From NCBI GenBank assembly GCA_015143295.1, contig CM026570.1:26853250-26917249 (forward strand): a stretch of DNA of 64,000 bases, read 5' to 3'. The notes below the pieces were generated by a model that was given only the letters and a program-made list of their open reading frames with translations, did no database searches and was not told the DNA's origin. Of this stretch, positions 55,301 through 64,000 are shown piece after piece; the stretch's first letter is position 1, and each line of letters begins with the position of its first letter. This stretch comes from Tetracentron sinense. Its lineage: Eukaryota > Streptophyta > Magnoliopsida > Trochodendrales > Trochodendraceae. A program made the translations under genes and the position numbers.

Positions 55301-58300
55301 GGTTTCGTCTCTTTTTGGCATTGCTCTACAAGCTCAATGATTTCTTTTAGAAGCTCCTCTTCTTATTTTGTCATATCCTATCCTTAGAAGCTCGAGATCT
55401 TGTTTGTTCTCAGAGTTGAGTGGTTGGTCATGGTTCAGGCAGTCCACTATTAGACCAACAAGTTTAGCCAGCATCAATCTTATTGATTATAGCACACTCA
55501 AACACGAAAACACATTGTTTGGTAGTCTCATCCCTCGATCACTAGTTTTTCTGAGAAGCCCTAAATCACAACATCATGGGGTCTTATTTATAAACATAAT
55601 GTAGAAAAGACTGACTTAAAAAAAAAAAAAACAAAAACAAAAATAAAAATAAAAATAAAAAACATTTTATTGAAATTTTAGAAATGAGACAAGACTAGCA
55701 CTCCAAAAAGGGGATATGCTGACATACTACTGGACTAACTAAAATAGAGTGGTCAACACAACTAAAATAAAATATTCTATCACTGGAGACTATGTCGGGC
55801 TTGCCCTTAACCAACCTTGTGAATGCTAACTGATTTTGATCTTCCTCTACCAACTTCAACAATGATGGACTTGGTCCACCAGTCTGCTCACAATTGTGTG
55901 CTTGGTTTGCATGCTGGGTCTTCTACTTCTCCTATGTTGATGACCAAGACCTCTGCATCCTCCACTGATTCTTCTGGATGAGGCTTCTTTTGTATCTGCT
56001 CCGTTGGATGCTTCCACCTCCCATAAAGCCAATTCACCGAATAGACGTGCAACGTCAAAGACTTGTCACTCTAATTGGTCCAGAAAATTCTCAGATGGCA
56101 CAGGCATGGGTTAGGCTACAAATATGGTTTCTTGGGCAGGCTCAGCGATGTCATAGATTAGAGGGTTATGTACAAGTGAGCATAGTCACCAAGCACAGGT
56201 ACGAATTTTAAACGATAATGATCAATTCAGGAAGTACAAGTTTTATTCGGCAAAAACACGAGAAAAGTACATGATTTTTAAAAAATAATTAAAAATTAAA
56301 AAAAAAAAAAAAACATGATACCAACTACTAACAATCATTTAAAGTCATCATTCAACAAAAGAATTACAATTATATAGCCCTCAAAATATCATCATTCACC
56401 ATTCAACCAATTTAGCAAACGAATATCATCTTTCACCATTCCAAAAAAAAGTATGATACCATCATCCTTTAAACTAGAAGTCTAGAACCCCATAACATTC
56501 AAACCCTATCATAAAATTCAAACTCACATAAGCTCCAAAGTTCAAACCCTAACATCAAATTCAATAATATCTTCGTAAAAATTAACCCTATATGCAAACT
56601 CTATCATAAGATTCACACAAGTAAATCAGAATGAAAGAGAAACTTTAAAAACTTAAATTGCAATATTTAAAGGATAAAAATAATGGGTCGTTGTTTCAAA
56701 CGACAATCCTATAAAACTTTTTTAAATATAAATATGTTTTTAGTATGCGTATTATACCAGTTTAATACAGAAAAAACGTTTTATATGGGTATCATCATTT
56801 TAAACTTAATATGGCTTAAGTGCCGTTTAAAATGGTGAACCCCCCCCCCCCCCCCAAATAAAATAAAATAAATTAATATGCATTTTTAGTGACAGAGCAG
56901 GTGAGGGTATCGGGTTGACCCCGAGTCCCTTTCCCGGTCATGGTTCATATCTCATGTTTGCCATCATTTTGTACTTAGGTGGGACACGGCCAGCGGTTCT
57001 TTCTCTAGCCTAGACCAGGGCTATACAGCTCACTTGCTTGAATTGATAAAAAAAAATACCCCAACTCTTGTTTGACCTCCTGAATTTCATAAATCAAGTG
57101 GACAAGACTTTCTAATGGTGTACTGTATTAAGTTGATCCTCATGGATATTTTAATCTTGGGTGAAGCGAAGAGGGAATTACCTAGACCATACAAATCTAC
57201 AGCTGACCTAGAAGGTGAACGAGGCCTGTATATTCACAACTTGATAGTTGATTAAAATATCATTATGGCTGACGGATATGTCCAAATCTATTTCTCTTAT
57301 GTTCTACCTTGTTGACTTATCGAACACCCAAATTGTCGTTGGCATCTTCTTTACACTACTAATGTTCAGCCCTAGCCTTTGCAGGGTAGCCAGAGTACAA
57401 ACATTCGAACCAGATCCATTGTCAATGAGAACCGACAAAACCTTCCTCAGCATTATATTTTGATGCAAAGTGATCTTGTATGAGTTATGGCATCGTCTAG
57501 GATGTCGTAGTCTGAGAACGATATGATCATGAGTGTTAAAAACTGGCTCACTAGCCGGGCCATCCTTTAAAGAGTGATATTAGATGTGATGTGAGCGTTG
57601 TTAAAGACATTGATGCGTTGCTCTCTATGATGATCTGATGTCGACCCTATGATGGAGATCTACACTTGTAATTTATTCAACTACTCGGCTACATGATATC
57701 TTCAGCCTTCAATATCACCTTTAATAGAACCACTGATCCCTCCTTCTCTAGGTCCCTTTCTCCTTCCTCTGGTCGTTTTTCCCTTCAACCACAGGCGGGT
57801 TTGGCTTGTATCTGCCAAACTAGGTGATACTAGTGACGTAACCACAAACGGATCAACTGTTGATGCAGGGGCACTATGCCATTCCCCAGGGAGTTTCGAG
57901 ACCGATCTCAGTTGGATCTCCTAAGCTAAGAGACAAGGGATTTGATCTTCCACACCCCATCAGTTCGAGCTTTTTGGTGTATTAGTCTCCCGCATCAAAT
58001 GGTAGCAGAGCAATCCTAAGGTCTAGTCTCCTCAACAGGTGTGGGTGGATGATGTAGGGGCATTATGTCATTCCCTAGGGAGTTCTAAGGCCGATCTTGG
58101 TTGGATTTCCTGGACTAGGAAACGAGGGATTTAATCTTCCGCACCCCATCAGTCCGGGCTTTTGTGGTGTATAGGTCTCCCACATCATCTATGCAGGTAG
58201 GTACTCGATATAGGGTGTACACATGTGGAGGTATGAAGGGATGGTGACTCGCCCTTAGGGGGTTTATCCCTGGCAAACATGGTCTGGTCAAGAGTAGGAA

Positions 58301-61300
58301 GTGATGACAATATGAAAGGAATCTTGATGGAATTTTAGATGTAAGTATGGGTGAGATCGAGGTGGTTGGTGTGTTGTAGCATGGCAAATAGGATTCAAAA
58401 TTAATATTGAATAGCGAAGCTAGATTGCTCATGCAAATAATAGGATTGGATGGTGAGGGTTGAGCTAGATCTGCAATAGGTTCTCTTGCCCATGGTTTAA
58501 AAAATCGTTGAAACCGTTACGTATCGCCTGATACGCGATACGTAACAGTTTCGGTTGCCCCCATTACGCGATACCATACATTTACATTGTTTTTCCGAAA
58601 AAAATACGTATTGCCAAAAATCGTTACGTATCAAGTGTATCGTCCATTACGTAACGGTTTTGGTTGTAGGACTCGTTCGCCACACCAATTCACTATCTTG
58701 AAAAAAATATGTATCGCCCGAAACCATTACGTATCGCCCTGATACGTAACGGTTTCGGTCGTAGGACTCATTTGACATTACATGTTTTTTTATTTTTTCT
58801 ATTTATTGAGATTTTTTGGATTTCTTTTAACCAAAAAATAAAAAAAGGCCGAAACCTTTACGTAACAGCGTTACGTAACGGTTTCGGCCATGTCCGAAAC
58901 CGCGTATTTAAACCTTGCTCCTGCCTCAATGAAATTGACTTAGTTGTTATGTAGAGGGCAAGGGAACCTAGGTGATATGGTGTTACTGGATTGGAATTTG
59001 ATTTTACCTTAATCAATCAACTCCTGGATTGCATGTTGTAACAAGCGACAACGGTCAATGTTATGCCCTGGACAGTGATGATAAGCATAATGTTGGTTCA
59101 TGTGAAACCTCTCTAGCAGTCGGTTCGGGATTGGTGTCGGGGTATCTAATGTTGAATAAGGCCTTATGGGCTTTATGTTTATATTTTATCTTTACTCTTA
59201 TAAACATATTTTGGGTATAATACTAGTATCTCTTATATACTTATAATATATCATTAGTGGAGTATAAATAATAAAGTATAGGAGAGAGATCATTAATCTC
59301 TCTCTAATTTCCCCCCACTTCTCTTTCTCTTTTCTTCTCCTTCTCTCAAACCTTAATCACTAAAACCCTAGTTTCAAATCCTAATACTCATCATCTTCAA
59401 TCCAACTTGGTATCAGAGCTCCTAGGAAGAACCAGGGAACATAGAGCAAGAGGGACTAACGACAGTGCTGACGTTAGTCATACAGACAAATGACGTCAAC
59501 AAGTGATCTAGTATTTTGATGTTGGTTAGTAGATCTTAATTTTATAGGGATTGTGGTGATTTTTTGAGAACTGTGTGTTTTTTATGAGTTCTCAAAAATT
59601 GAAAAAAAAATCAGATTCGGTATTTTTGTTTGTGCAATGGATTGGGGATTTTTTTGCGAATAAATCTTATTTTGTTTGATCCATATCATAAATATTGAAT
59701 GATTGAAACAAGTTTCATGAAGATCGAAGGAGTATTGAACATTCGGCAAGAAGGTGGTCGCTTTGGATCCTCTAGTTCTAATACTAATGATCGGGATAAA
59801 CTTAAGTGTTATCATTGCGGGCGTACCCATCAATCGTCATTCAAGACACCTGTTGTGATTTGCATGGTCGTCCACCCCCACAGGGCCCTTCTAGCAGTGG
59901 AGAAGGAGACAGGGACAAACGATTTGGAGGGGGCTCAAGTGCACACTTTGTTACCTCTACAGTCCTCGTATCTATTGTCGTACCTCCTTCGGATAGTCTT
60001 GGTCTTTCTAGAGATGAGATTGATGTCTTCTGTGGCTTTATGTCCCAATTGAAAACTCCTAGTACCCTCGGCTCACAAATTAGAGGATATAAGTTGAATG
60101 GGTCCGAGTCCTCCGGTGTATGGTCCACCGACCCAACTGGGTCACCGGCCCACCCAAACTTGAACCACTTAGGCTTTCGACTGAACTACTTAGGCTTTCG
60201 ACAGGACAGAGTTCCACTACTTTGGCCTTTACAACACCCCGTAGGGCTGTAATTATTTGAGGCCCACCCCTGCTTGATTAGTAGGCCCATGAAGATGTAT
60301 GGCCTCCATAATGTCTGACTGGACGAGCCACTTACTTTGTGCAATATATGGGCCTCCCTCTTTAGGGTCTAATGAGGGCTCACACTCAAAACACGGACGT
60401 CGAATATTGGAGTCCGGCTTTATCATACTGATATATTAGATGTTTATTCTCGAAATTTTCAAAAAGTTGTGAATGATTCACGTTCAAATCGCGAAGTTCG
60501 CGACATTCTTAAAGAAAAAAAAATGATGTTTTCAAAAAGGTGTGAATATTTGGTGAATCTATAGTTTGACGAAAAAGTCATGAATTATTCAAAACTTCTA
60601 AAAAATATTGAAGAATTTTGTTACTATGAATAGCATAAGTTGGCAATGCTTTAAAACATAAGATCATTCCCAGGGAACTTATGGCTCCTTGGTATGGTTC
60701 AAAATATCGGTATCGGTCGCTGTATCGGTTAGTTCAAAATAGGATACGTATCGACGTATCAATATCGTGTCAGTTGGATAAGGCACAAAAATTCTGGATA
60801 CGCCAAAAAAAAGCTTGGATACGCAAGGAAAAACTTGGATACCTTGCATAAAACCTCTTTTAATGCAATTATAAAGTAAAAACAAACTAAATAAAAGCCT
60901 CCAACTATATTTATAATCATACATATGAGAGTTAAAAAAGGCGTGCGCGCTGATAAATATGAATGAAAATACAAACCATAGTTACTTAACCAAATGATAG
61001 AAGCTCACTTGCATTCATAAATCAAAAGTATGAAAATACATAGACACTTGCATTCACAAATCAAATTACATACATGATAGAAGCTCAATACCACATTGAG
61101 CTTTGTGCCAACATACAAATTATAGAGGGTTTTTTTTTCCATCTATAAATTTTTTCACGAGTAATAACATTCAAATGTTTTTTTACTGGTCACAGAAGAT
61201 ATGTTTTACAAAATATAGAGATATCGGATCACAATCAATTGCGATTAAGATTCGGTAACTCTTAGGGTTCAACAATATAACCTTGGCTTTTTAGAAAAAA

Positions 61301-63295
61301 AATATTAACTCTGGTTAAAAAATTTAACCCTTGGGATTAATATTTTTTACAAAAACTAAGGTTATATTGTTGAACCCTAAGGGTTAGTGAATCTTAACCA
61401 CAGAGTTAAAAGGGACACATTTCCAACCTTAATTTTTTTTAAAAAAATATTGTAAAAAAATAACTTTAAATATAAGGGTTAGTGAATATATATATTGAAA
61501 ATCAAGGTTAGATTGTTGAACCCTAAGGGTTAGTGAATCTTATCCAAAATTATTAGGATTTAAAAGGCACACATTTCTAACCTTGATTTTTTTAATTATT
61601 AAAAAAAATTAACTTTAGTTAAAAATTCTTAACTATAGGGTTAATCTTGAGAGAGGTTAACACAACACAAGGTTTGATTGTGTGTGTGTGGCTGAGTGAG
61701 GCTAGCCCTCCCCCAATAAAGTCATTAATTATGTGGATGAGTGAGGTTAATAGAGTGAGGATAGCATTCCTCCAATAAGACATTAAGTATAGGGCTGAGT
61801 GAGGATAGCATTCCTCTTCTCTTATAATGCCTTGAACAACAAGTAAACAGAACAAAAGAAAAAAAACATTCGGGGCTTTGGCCGAAAGAGGAAGGGGCGA
61901 CCAGCGACAGTGGCAAGGCGCAAGGTTGGGAACTTGGAACTCCTCCTCGGCGGTTTTGCGATGGGGGACAACGGCAACATGATTCACTAGATGGCGATCT
62001 ACAGTGGCAGTGGCACGGGTATGTACCCTAAATCCCTAATCCTCCTCTACTAAAAAAATCTGTTTTTTGTTTCCTGTTCTACTTCTCAATTCTTAATTTC
62101 TGCTTTTTTTGTTTTTTTGGATGGTTTTTGCAACAAAATCCCTGCCGAAAACCCCTTTTTTTTTAAACTATTGAAATAGCGTATCGGCCCGTATCGAGCC
62201 ATATCACTCCGTATCGGCTCGATATGCACGATACGTCGACGATACGAGAGGTGTTTTTTTTTCCACCATATCTACATATCGGATACCTAAGAAACCGCTA
62301 CGTATCGGCCCGTATCGGCCGATACGTACTGATATTTTGAACCATGCTCCTTGGACACATATCATGACAATAAAATATGAATATACAAATACAAAGTCAG
62401 GCCACGTGATTTGATCTTATTATTTGTCATAGAAACAAAACTTTAAAAAATGACTGGTAACTGAATAATCTTCATACCTTTGCTCACGCTCAAGAAAGGA
62501 AATGCCTAACATAACCACCTTTGAGTAAACCCAAGAAGCTGTAAAACACGAAAGAAATGTCCCCCCAGATTTCGGAATAGAAGATTGAGTCGCTTTCCCA
62601 TGAGAGCTGGATATTTGGGTGTCCGATATTTCTATGCATCTTGTTACCATTTCAGTGTTGTTTTCATCTAGGGATTGATCCATTATTTGTGCCACTTCAA
62701 TGGCCTGTGTCAAATAACTAGTACATTTAGCTACCATCACAGTGGTTTCTTTGTATTTTTGCACAGAATTCAATCACCTCTTCATATGCAAGCAGGTCAC
62801 TTCGACCTGGGAAAATTTGGCTTGAAATTATGCAATTATAATCTGGATACTTGACAAGACCCAAATCAACCAGTAGAAATGATGATAGATCCTGCTCTCC
62901 ATTAAGGAAGAATAGCCTCTGCATGAAACAAATCAAAACATTTACAAAGGATATGTCAGATATAAAACCAAAACCACAAATTTATCACACCCAATAGAGT
63001 ACATCATTCACAGTGTTGAACACCAAGAAATCACCTGGGCACGCCAGAGAAGTAAGTCAGCAGTGGAAGAAATTTGAACACAAGTTCCTGTCCGATCCAA
63101 AACCATGCTTGGTAACAGTGGGCTGCATATTCAATAGTTGGAAACCAAGAACAAGAAAATCAATTGAATGTGCACTCTAATAGCCCTAATACACAATTTA
63201 TTGCTAATAGGGAATCCTTTATACCACATCCCATCTTCATACGAAGCAAGCAGCAATGCAATCAAATCCTGCCTTCTTGTACGATGGTTGCCTTT
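48891..63295 (-). CDS. FAN1: FAN1-type structure-specific nuclease, 3' seven exons
   Basis: Exons on the minus strand: 63295-63225, 63122-63035, 62918-62778, 62704-62478, 50880-50607, 50432-50199, 49337-48891. All introns are GT-AG and phases join without a break, giving 493 codons to TGA. Landmarks in order: HRTRRQDLIALLLASYEDGM, RTGTCVQISSTADLLLWRAQ, FFLNGEQDLSSFLLVDLG, SWVYSKVVMLGISFLEREQR joined across the long intron to YGDAISLLRQLL, GRRGYWTLRLSIDLEHMG, CGVEQLALQYY with an acidic residue of the active site, and the VRR-NUC core GMPDLLLWR...LVEVKGPRDRLSEQQ. FAN1 repairs DNA interstrand crosslinks and cleaves 5' flaps in the nucleus. The N-terminal part, including any zinc finger, is beyond the right edge. 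The frame looks functional. Confidence 0.93.
51853..52013. repeat. Direct repeat copy 1 in FAN1 intron
   Basis: GGGACCCACCATTGGAAACA through to CTGTTGGCTGTGG is repeated at 52349-52511 with about 88% identity by eye. It contains the phrase TTACCACCAAGTGTGGGT. There is no coding sense on either strand that I recognise. Confidence 0.8.
52349..52511. repeat. Direct repeat copy 2 in FAN1 intron
   Basis: Second copy of the ~160-bp repeat, ~497 bp after the first, starting GGGACCCACTATTGGAAACA. The two may be LTRs of a very short element or the result of a local duplication; no TG...CA ends, PBS or PPT were found between them. Confidence 0.8.
52530..53185 (-). mobile_element. Copia remnant: RNase H end, PPT and partial 3' LTR
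   Basis: Minus strand at 52860-53185 reads SASDRRSTSGYCTFVGGNII, then TWRGKKQEARYSAEAEFRVM and NPVFHERTKLIEVD, the copia RNase H core. A purine run ATGAGGGGGAGGG at 52762-52774 is the likely PPT, followed by LTR sequence starting near TTGAATGTACACAC. The rest of pol is missing. It abuts a Tat integrase fragment at about 53186. Confidence 0.75.
53186..55430 (-). pseudogene. Tat gypsy pol remnant (integrase to RT)
   Basis: Minus strand order from right to left: EEELLKEIIELVEQ near 55340; decayed RT with VLVPKKDGNVRML near 55080 and VYVDDLI around 54750; QFTSICEPIFKLLKKD (RT end) at 54305-54505; second RNase H as GWELYFDGAFNNHGNRA at 54060-54170 with NRFANVLAMLASM at 53800-53835; and a zinc-binding CQ..C integrase stretch at 53350-53420. 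The integrase core is deleted: IGP is followed closely by TPFSLAYVLEAM. It belongs to the same lineage as the plus-strand element at 8229 but is older and full of stops. Confidence 0.78.
55431..57249 (-). other. Decayed Tat spacer with AT-rich insertion
   Basis: Lies between RT and protease of the minus-strand Tat element. 55620-55665 is an A-rich run, and 56220-56840 is AT-rich with recurrent TTCAAACCCTA phrases. A 19-C tract is at 56839-56857. 56884-57057 is a possible SINE (below). No open frame is credible. Confidence 0.5.
56884..57057 (+). mobile_element. Possible SINE
   Basis: A short sequence with a tRNA-like start (AGCAGGTGAGGG..., then GGTTGACCCCGAGTCCC as a B-box-like block), a ~110-bp body and an A-tail GATAAAAAAAAATACC. 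No target duplication is evident and the A box is weak. Confidence 0.35.
57250..57475 (-). pseudogene. Tat gypsy protease remnant
   Basis: Minus strand reads VLIDNGSGSNVCTLATLQRLGLNISSVKK, in two parts VLIDNGSGSNVCTLATLQ and RLGLNISSVKK, then IWVFDKSTR, a stop and IREIDLDISV. It aligns position by position with the protease at 8235-8400. Confidence 0.82.
57861..58187 (+). mobile_element. TRIM element (LTR-PBS-PPT-LTR, 327 bp)
   Basis: LTR 1 at 57861-57997 and LTR 2 at 58050-58187 are 137-138 bp, start TGATGYAGGGGC and end CTCCCRCATCA, and are about 84% identical by eye. Two bases after LTR 1 is TGGTAGCAGAGC (58000-58011), one mismatch from the initiator-Met PBS TGGTATCAGAGC. Just before LTR 2 is a purine-rich GGTGTGGGTGG. 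Only 52 bp lie between the LTRs, with no coding capacity. This is the plan of terminal-repeat retrotransposons in miniature. Flanking 5-mers (ACTGT, TCTAT) are not a clear duplication. Confidence 0.78.
58000..58011 (+). other. TRIM primer binding site
   Basis: TGGTAGCAGAGC, one mismatch from the complement of initiator-Met tRNA, placed two bases after the LTR. Confidence 0.7.
58491..58916. mobile_element. MULE-like MITE with GTAACGGTTTCGG repeats
   Basis: Ends CATGGTTTAAAAAATCG and, from the right inverted, AAGGTTTAAATACGCGG. Flanks TCTCTTGCC (58482-58490) and GCTCCTGCC (58917-58925) agree at 7 of 9 bases, suggesting a decayed 9-bp duplication. The interior repeats CGTTACGTAACGGTTTCGG and ACGTATCGCC in both orientations. 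It has no coding sequence. It sits in the old minus-strand Tat element, between gag and protease. Confidence 0.65.
58985..59149 (-). pseudogene. Tat gypsy gag C-terminal remnant
   Basis: Minus strand reads ERFHMNQHYAYHHCPGHNI then DRCRLLQHAIQELID. The pattern matches the conserved H-x-x-x-G-H-x-T-x-x-C segment and the following helix of Tat-type gag. It is cut on its upstream side at 59150 by a plus-strand copia LTR. Confidence 0.72.
59150..59406 (+). repeat. Copia 5' LTR (257 bp)
   Basis: Starts TGTTGAATAAGG and ends CAATCCAAC directly before TTGGTATCAGAGCTCC, an initiator-Met PBS. TATAAATA lies at 59263-59270, followed by a C/T-rich leader, the usual copia LTR arrangement. No 3' LTR was found. 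Confidence 0.72.
59408..59419 (+). other. Copia PBS (initiator Met tRNA)
   Basis: TGGTATCAGAGC, a perfect match to the usual copia primer site, one to two bases after the LTR end. Confidence 0.85.
59700..60130 (+). pseudogene. Copia gag C-terminal/zinc-knuckle remnant
   Basis: The plus strand reads RFGSSSSNTNDRDKLKCYHCGRTHQ, in which CYHCGRTHQ is the start of a zinc knuckle, then a frame change to CCDLHGRPPPQGPSSSGEGD and LSRDEIDVFCGFMSQLKTPS. These are gag C-terminus landmarks of plant copia elements. The gag N-terminus between 59420 and 59700 is deleted or decayed, and pol is absent. Confidence 0.7.
60131..60683. other. Unassigned stretch between copia remnant and MULE-like element
   Basis: GC-moderate at first (GAGGCCCACCCCTGCTTG) and then AT-rich. 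No frame or terminal repeat that I can support. It may be the rest of the copia remnant. Confidence 0.35.
60693..62345. mobile_element. MULE-like non-autonomous TIR element (~1.65 kb)
   Basis: Flanked by a perfect 9-bp duplication GCTCCTTGG (60684-60692, 62346-62354). Left end TATGGTTCAAAATATCGG, right end GATATTTTGAACCAT, inverted repeats of 15 bp that continue as GTATCGG-rich sequence. Nine-base duplications fit Mutator-like elements. Internally, TTAGGGTTCAACAATATAAC at 61263 is mirrored by GTTATATTGTTGAACCCTAA at 61361-61380. A GC-rich segment at 61870-62020 differs from the rest in composition. No transposase was recognised. Confidence 0.8.
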
Positions 63296-64000
63296 CTGAA
63301 GCAGCAATAGAAACACAAAAACTGCTTTGAAAATGCATCAAAGAAACAGTCAAAATTGTGAAATTGCACTGCAATTTTGTAAGTATAGATTACTTGGACA
63401 ATTAATAGGAAGACTCCGGCAGAAAATCCATAATTGAGTTATTCATCTATTTAGCAGACAAGTACTTTTGACTCAAGATGCTACTGTATTGCACATCCTG
63501 TTTAAAAGCCATATTGGAATTGGGAACTCATGGCTGGAAACAATCCTTATGGTTCTTATATCCGGTAGGAATAATAAGAATCAAAATCCAGGTTGGTTGG
63601 TGAGCCTAGTGATAGGAGACTATCTAGCTTGGTTCGGAGAACACTTGGTGGGTTAAAAAAAAAATTGTTTCTAAATGTTACGGCCTAAATGCTGAAATAT
63701 TGACCCTACTTGTTCGGATGGGTGTTCACCCCAAGGTGTTCCCGGACAGCATGCATACATCCGTAACTTATATATATATATATAAGATAAATAATTGTCT
63801 TTTTAGATAGTCATACAAATGGATTAGGCCAAATAATGAGTCATCATACTTAATATAAATCTAAAGGTGGGAAAATAACCATGCATACTGGAAACTAACA
63901 AAAGAAATTAACGTACTGGAAACTAACAAGTCAAAAGATTCAAAACAAAGAAAAAATTCCAAGCCAATCAAATTGTCTGGGAAGTTAACCTTGCTTTACT
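63296..64000 (-). other. FAN1 intron or upstream sequence at window edge
   Basis: Upstream of the exon at 63225-63295. I see no further FAN1 exon to the window edge, so this is probably intron. It contains GGTTGGTGAGCCTAGTGATAG with an A-tail at 63591-63665, possibly a SINE-like remnant, and a (TA)n at 63770-63782. Confidence 0.5.

Larger units (their letters stand above)
50881..62477 (-). other. Giant FAN1 intron (11,597 bp) filled with transposons
   Basis: Donor AAG|GTATGAAG at 62477 and acceptor CCCTTTTAG at 50881 join a split Arg codon (AG|G) to restore REQRYGDAI. All other introns in view are 73-861 bp. It contains two copia remnants, a decayed Tat element, a TRIM, two MULE-like elements and a pair of direct repeats. 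Because the flanking exons are intact, the transposons have apparently been tolerated. Confidence 0.9.

Noticed and set aside
55978-56211. 77-codon plus-strand frame in the FAN1 intron
   Set aside because: It is antisense to the decayed Tat spacer and shows no domain.
61619-61987. 122-codon minus-strand frame inside the MULE-like element
   Set aside because: No transposase or host domain is recognisable and the composition is uneven. I kept only the note on the GC-rich segment.
1-64000. CRISPR array or bacterial operon
   Set aside because: The repeats are satellites or transposon arrays with no unique equal-length spacers, and the window is clearly plant nuclear DNA.

Overview
The window is nuclear DNA of a flowering plant. 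The evidence is dense nested LTR retrotransposons of plant-specific lineages (Tat-type Ty3/gypsy with two RNase H domains, SIRE/Maximus-type Ty1/copia with an env-like region), MITEs, a TRIM, a satellite, and one intron-rich host gene, a plant FAN1 nuclease. I cannot name the species. Almost everything left of about 38 kb is repeats; the only convincing host gene is on the minus strand between 48.9 kb and the right edge.

Layout. 1-8228: about 40 tandem copies of a ~180-bp satellite, each with a small dyad. A ~3.05-kb block of 14 monomers plus a captured RNase H-like fragment is duplicated in tandem. 8229-30552: a 5'-truncated Tat-type gypsy element on the plus strand (protease, RT, RNase H, second RNase H, integrase, PPT and a 2.5-kb 3' LTR). 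It is split at codon level by a minus-strand SIRE-type copia element (11577-24122), whose right LTR is split in turn by a solo LTR (21266-23135). The nesting order is Tat, then SIRE, then solo LTR.

31.06-34.60 kb: a ~1.0-1.2-kb unit repeated three and a half times, containing decayed but still intron-separated exons of a GSK3/SHAGGY-like kinase. It abuts 34605-37838: 15 head-to-tail copies of a ~211-bp unit with a tRNA-like head (Pol III A and B boxes), organised as a six-unit higher-order repeat of ~1265 bp. 38-48.8 kb: mostly unassigned AT-rich DNA with MITE-like pieces, a possible small protein-coding fragment, a FAN1 exon pseudogene carrying a solo LTR, a nested MITE pair and a foldback element.

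48891 to the right edge (minus): the 3' part of FAN1. Seven exons join in one open frame of 493 codons with GT-AG introns and matching phases. One intron is 11.6 kb and holds a decayed minus-strand Tat element, two copia remnants, a TRIM, and two MULE-like elements sharing TIR tips. The gene's 5' part lies beyond the window.

No multi-gene metabolic or defence system is visible. The most unusual structures are the two adjacent arrays at 31-37.8 kb (kinase-exon array and tRNA-headed array), and the fact that three unrelated LTR families here each carry their own cluster of short inverted repeats.
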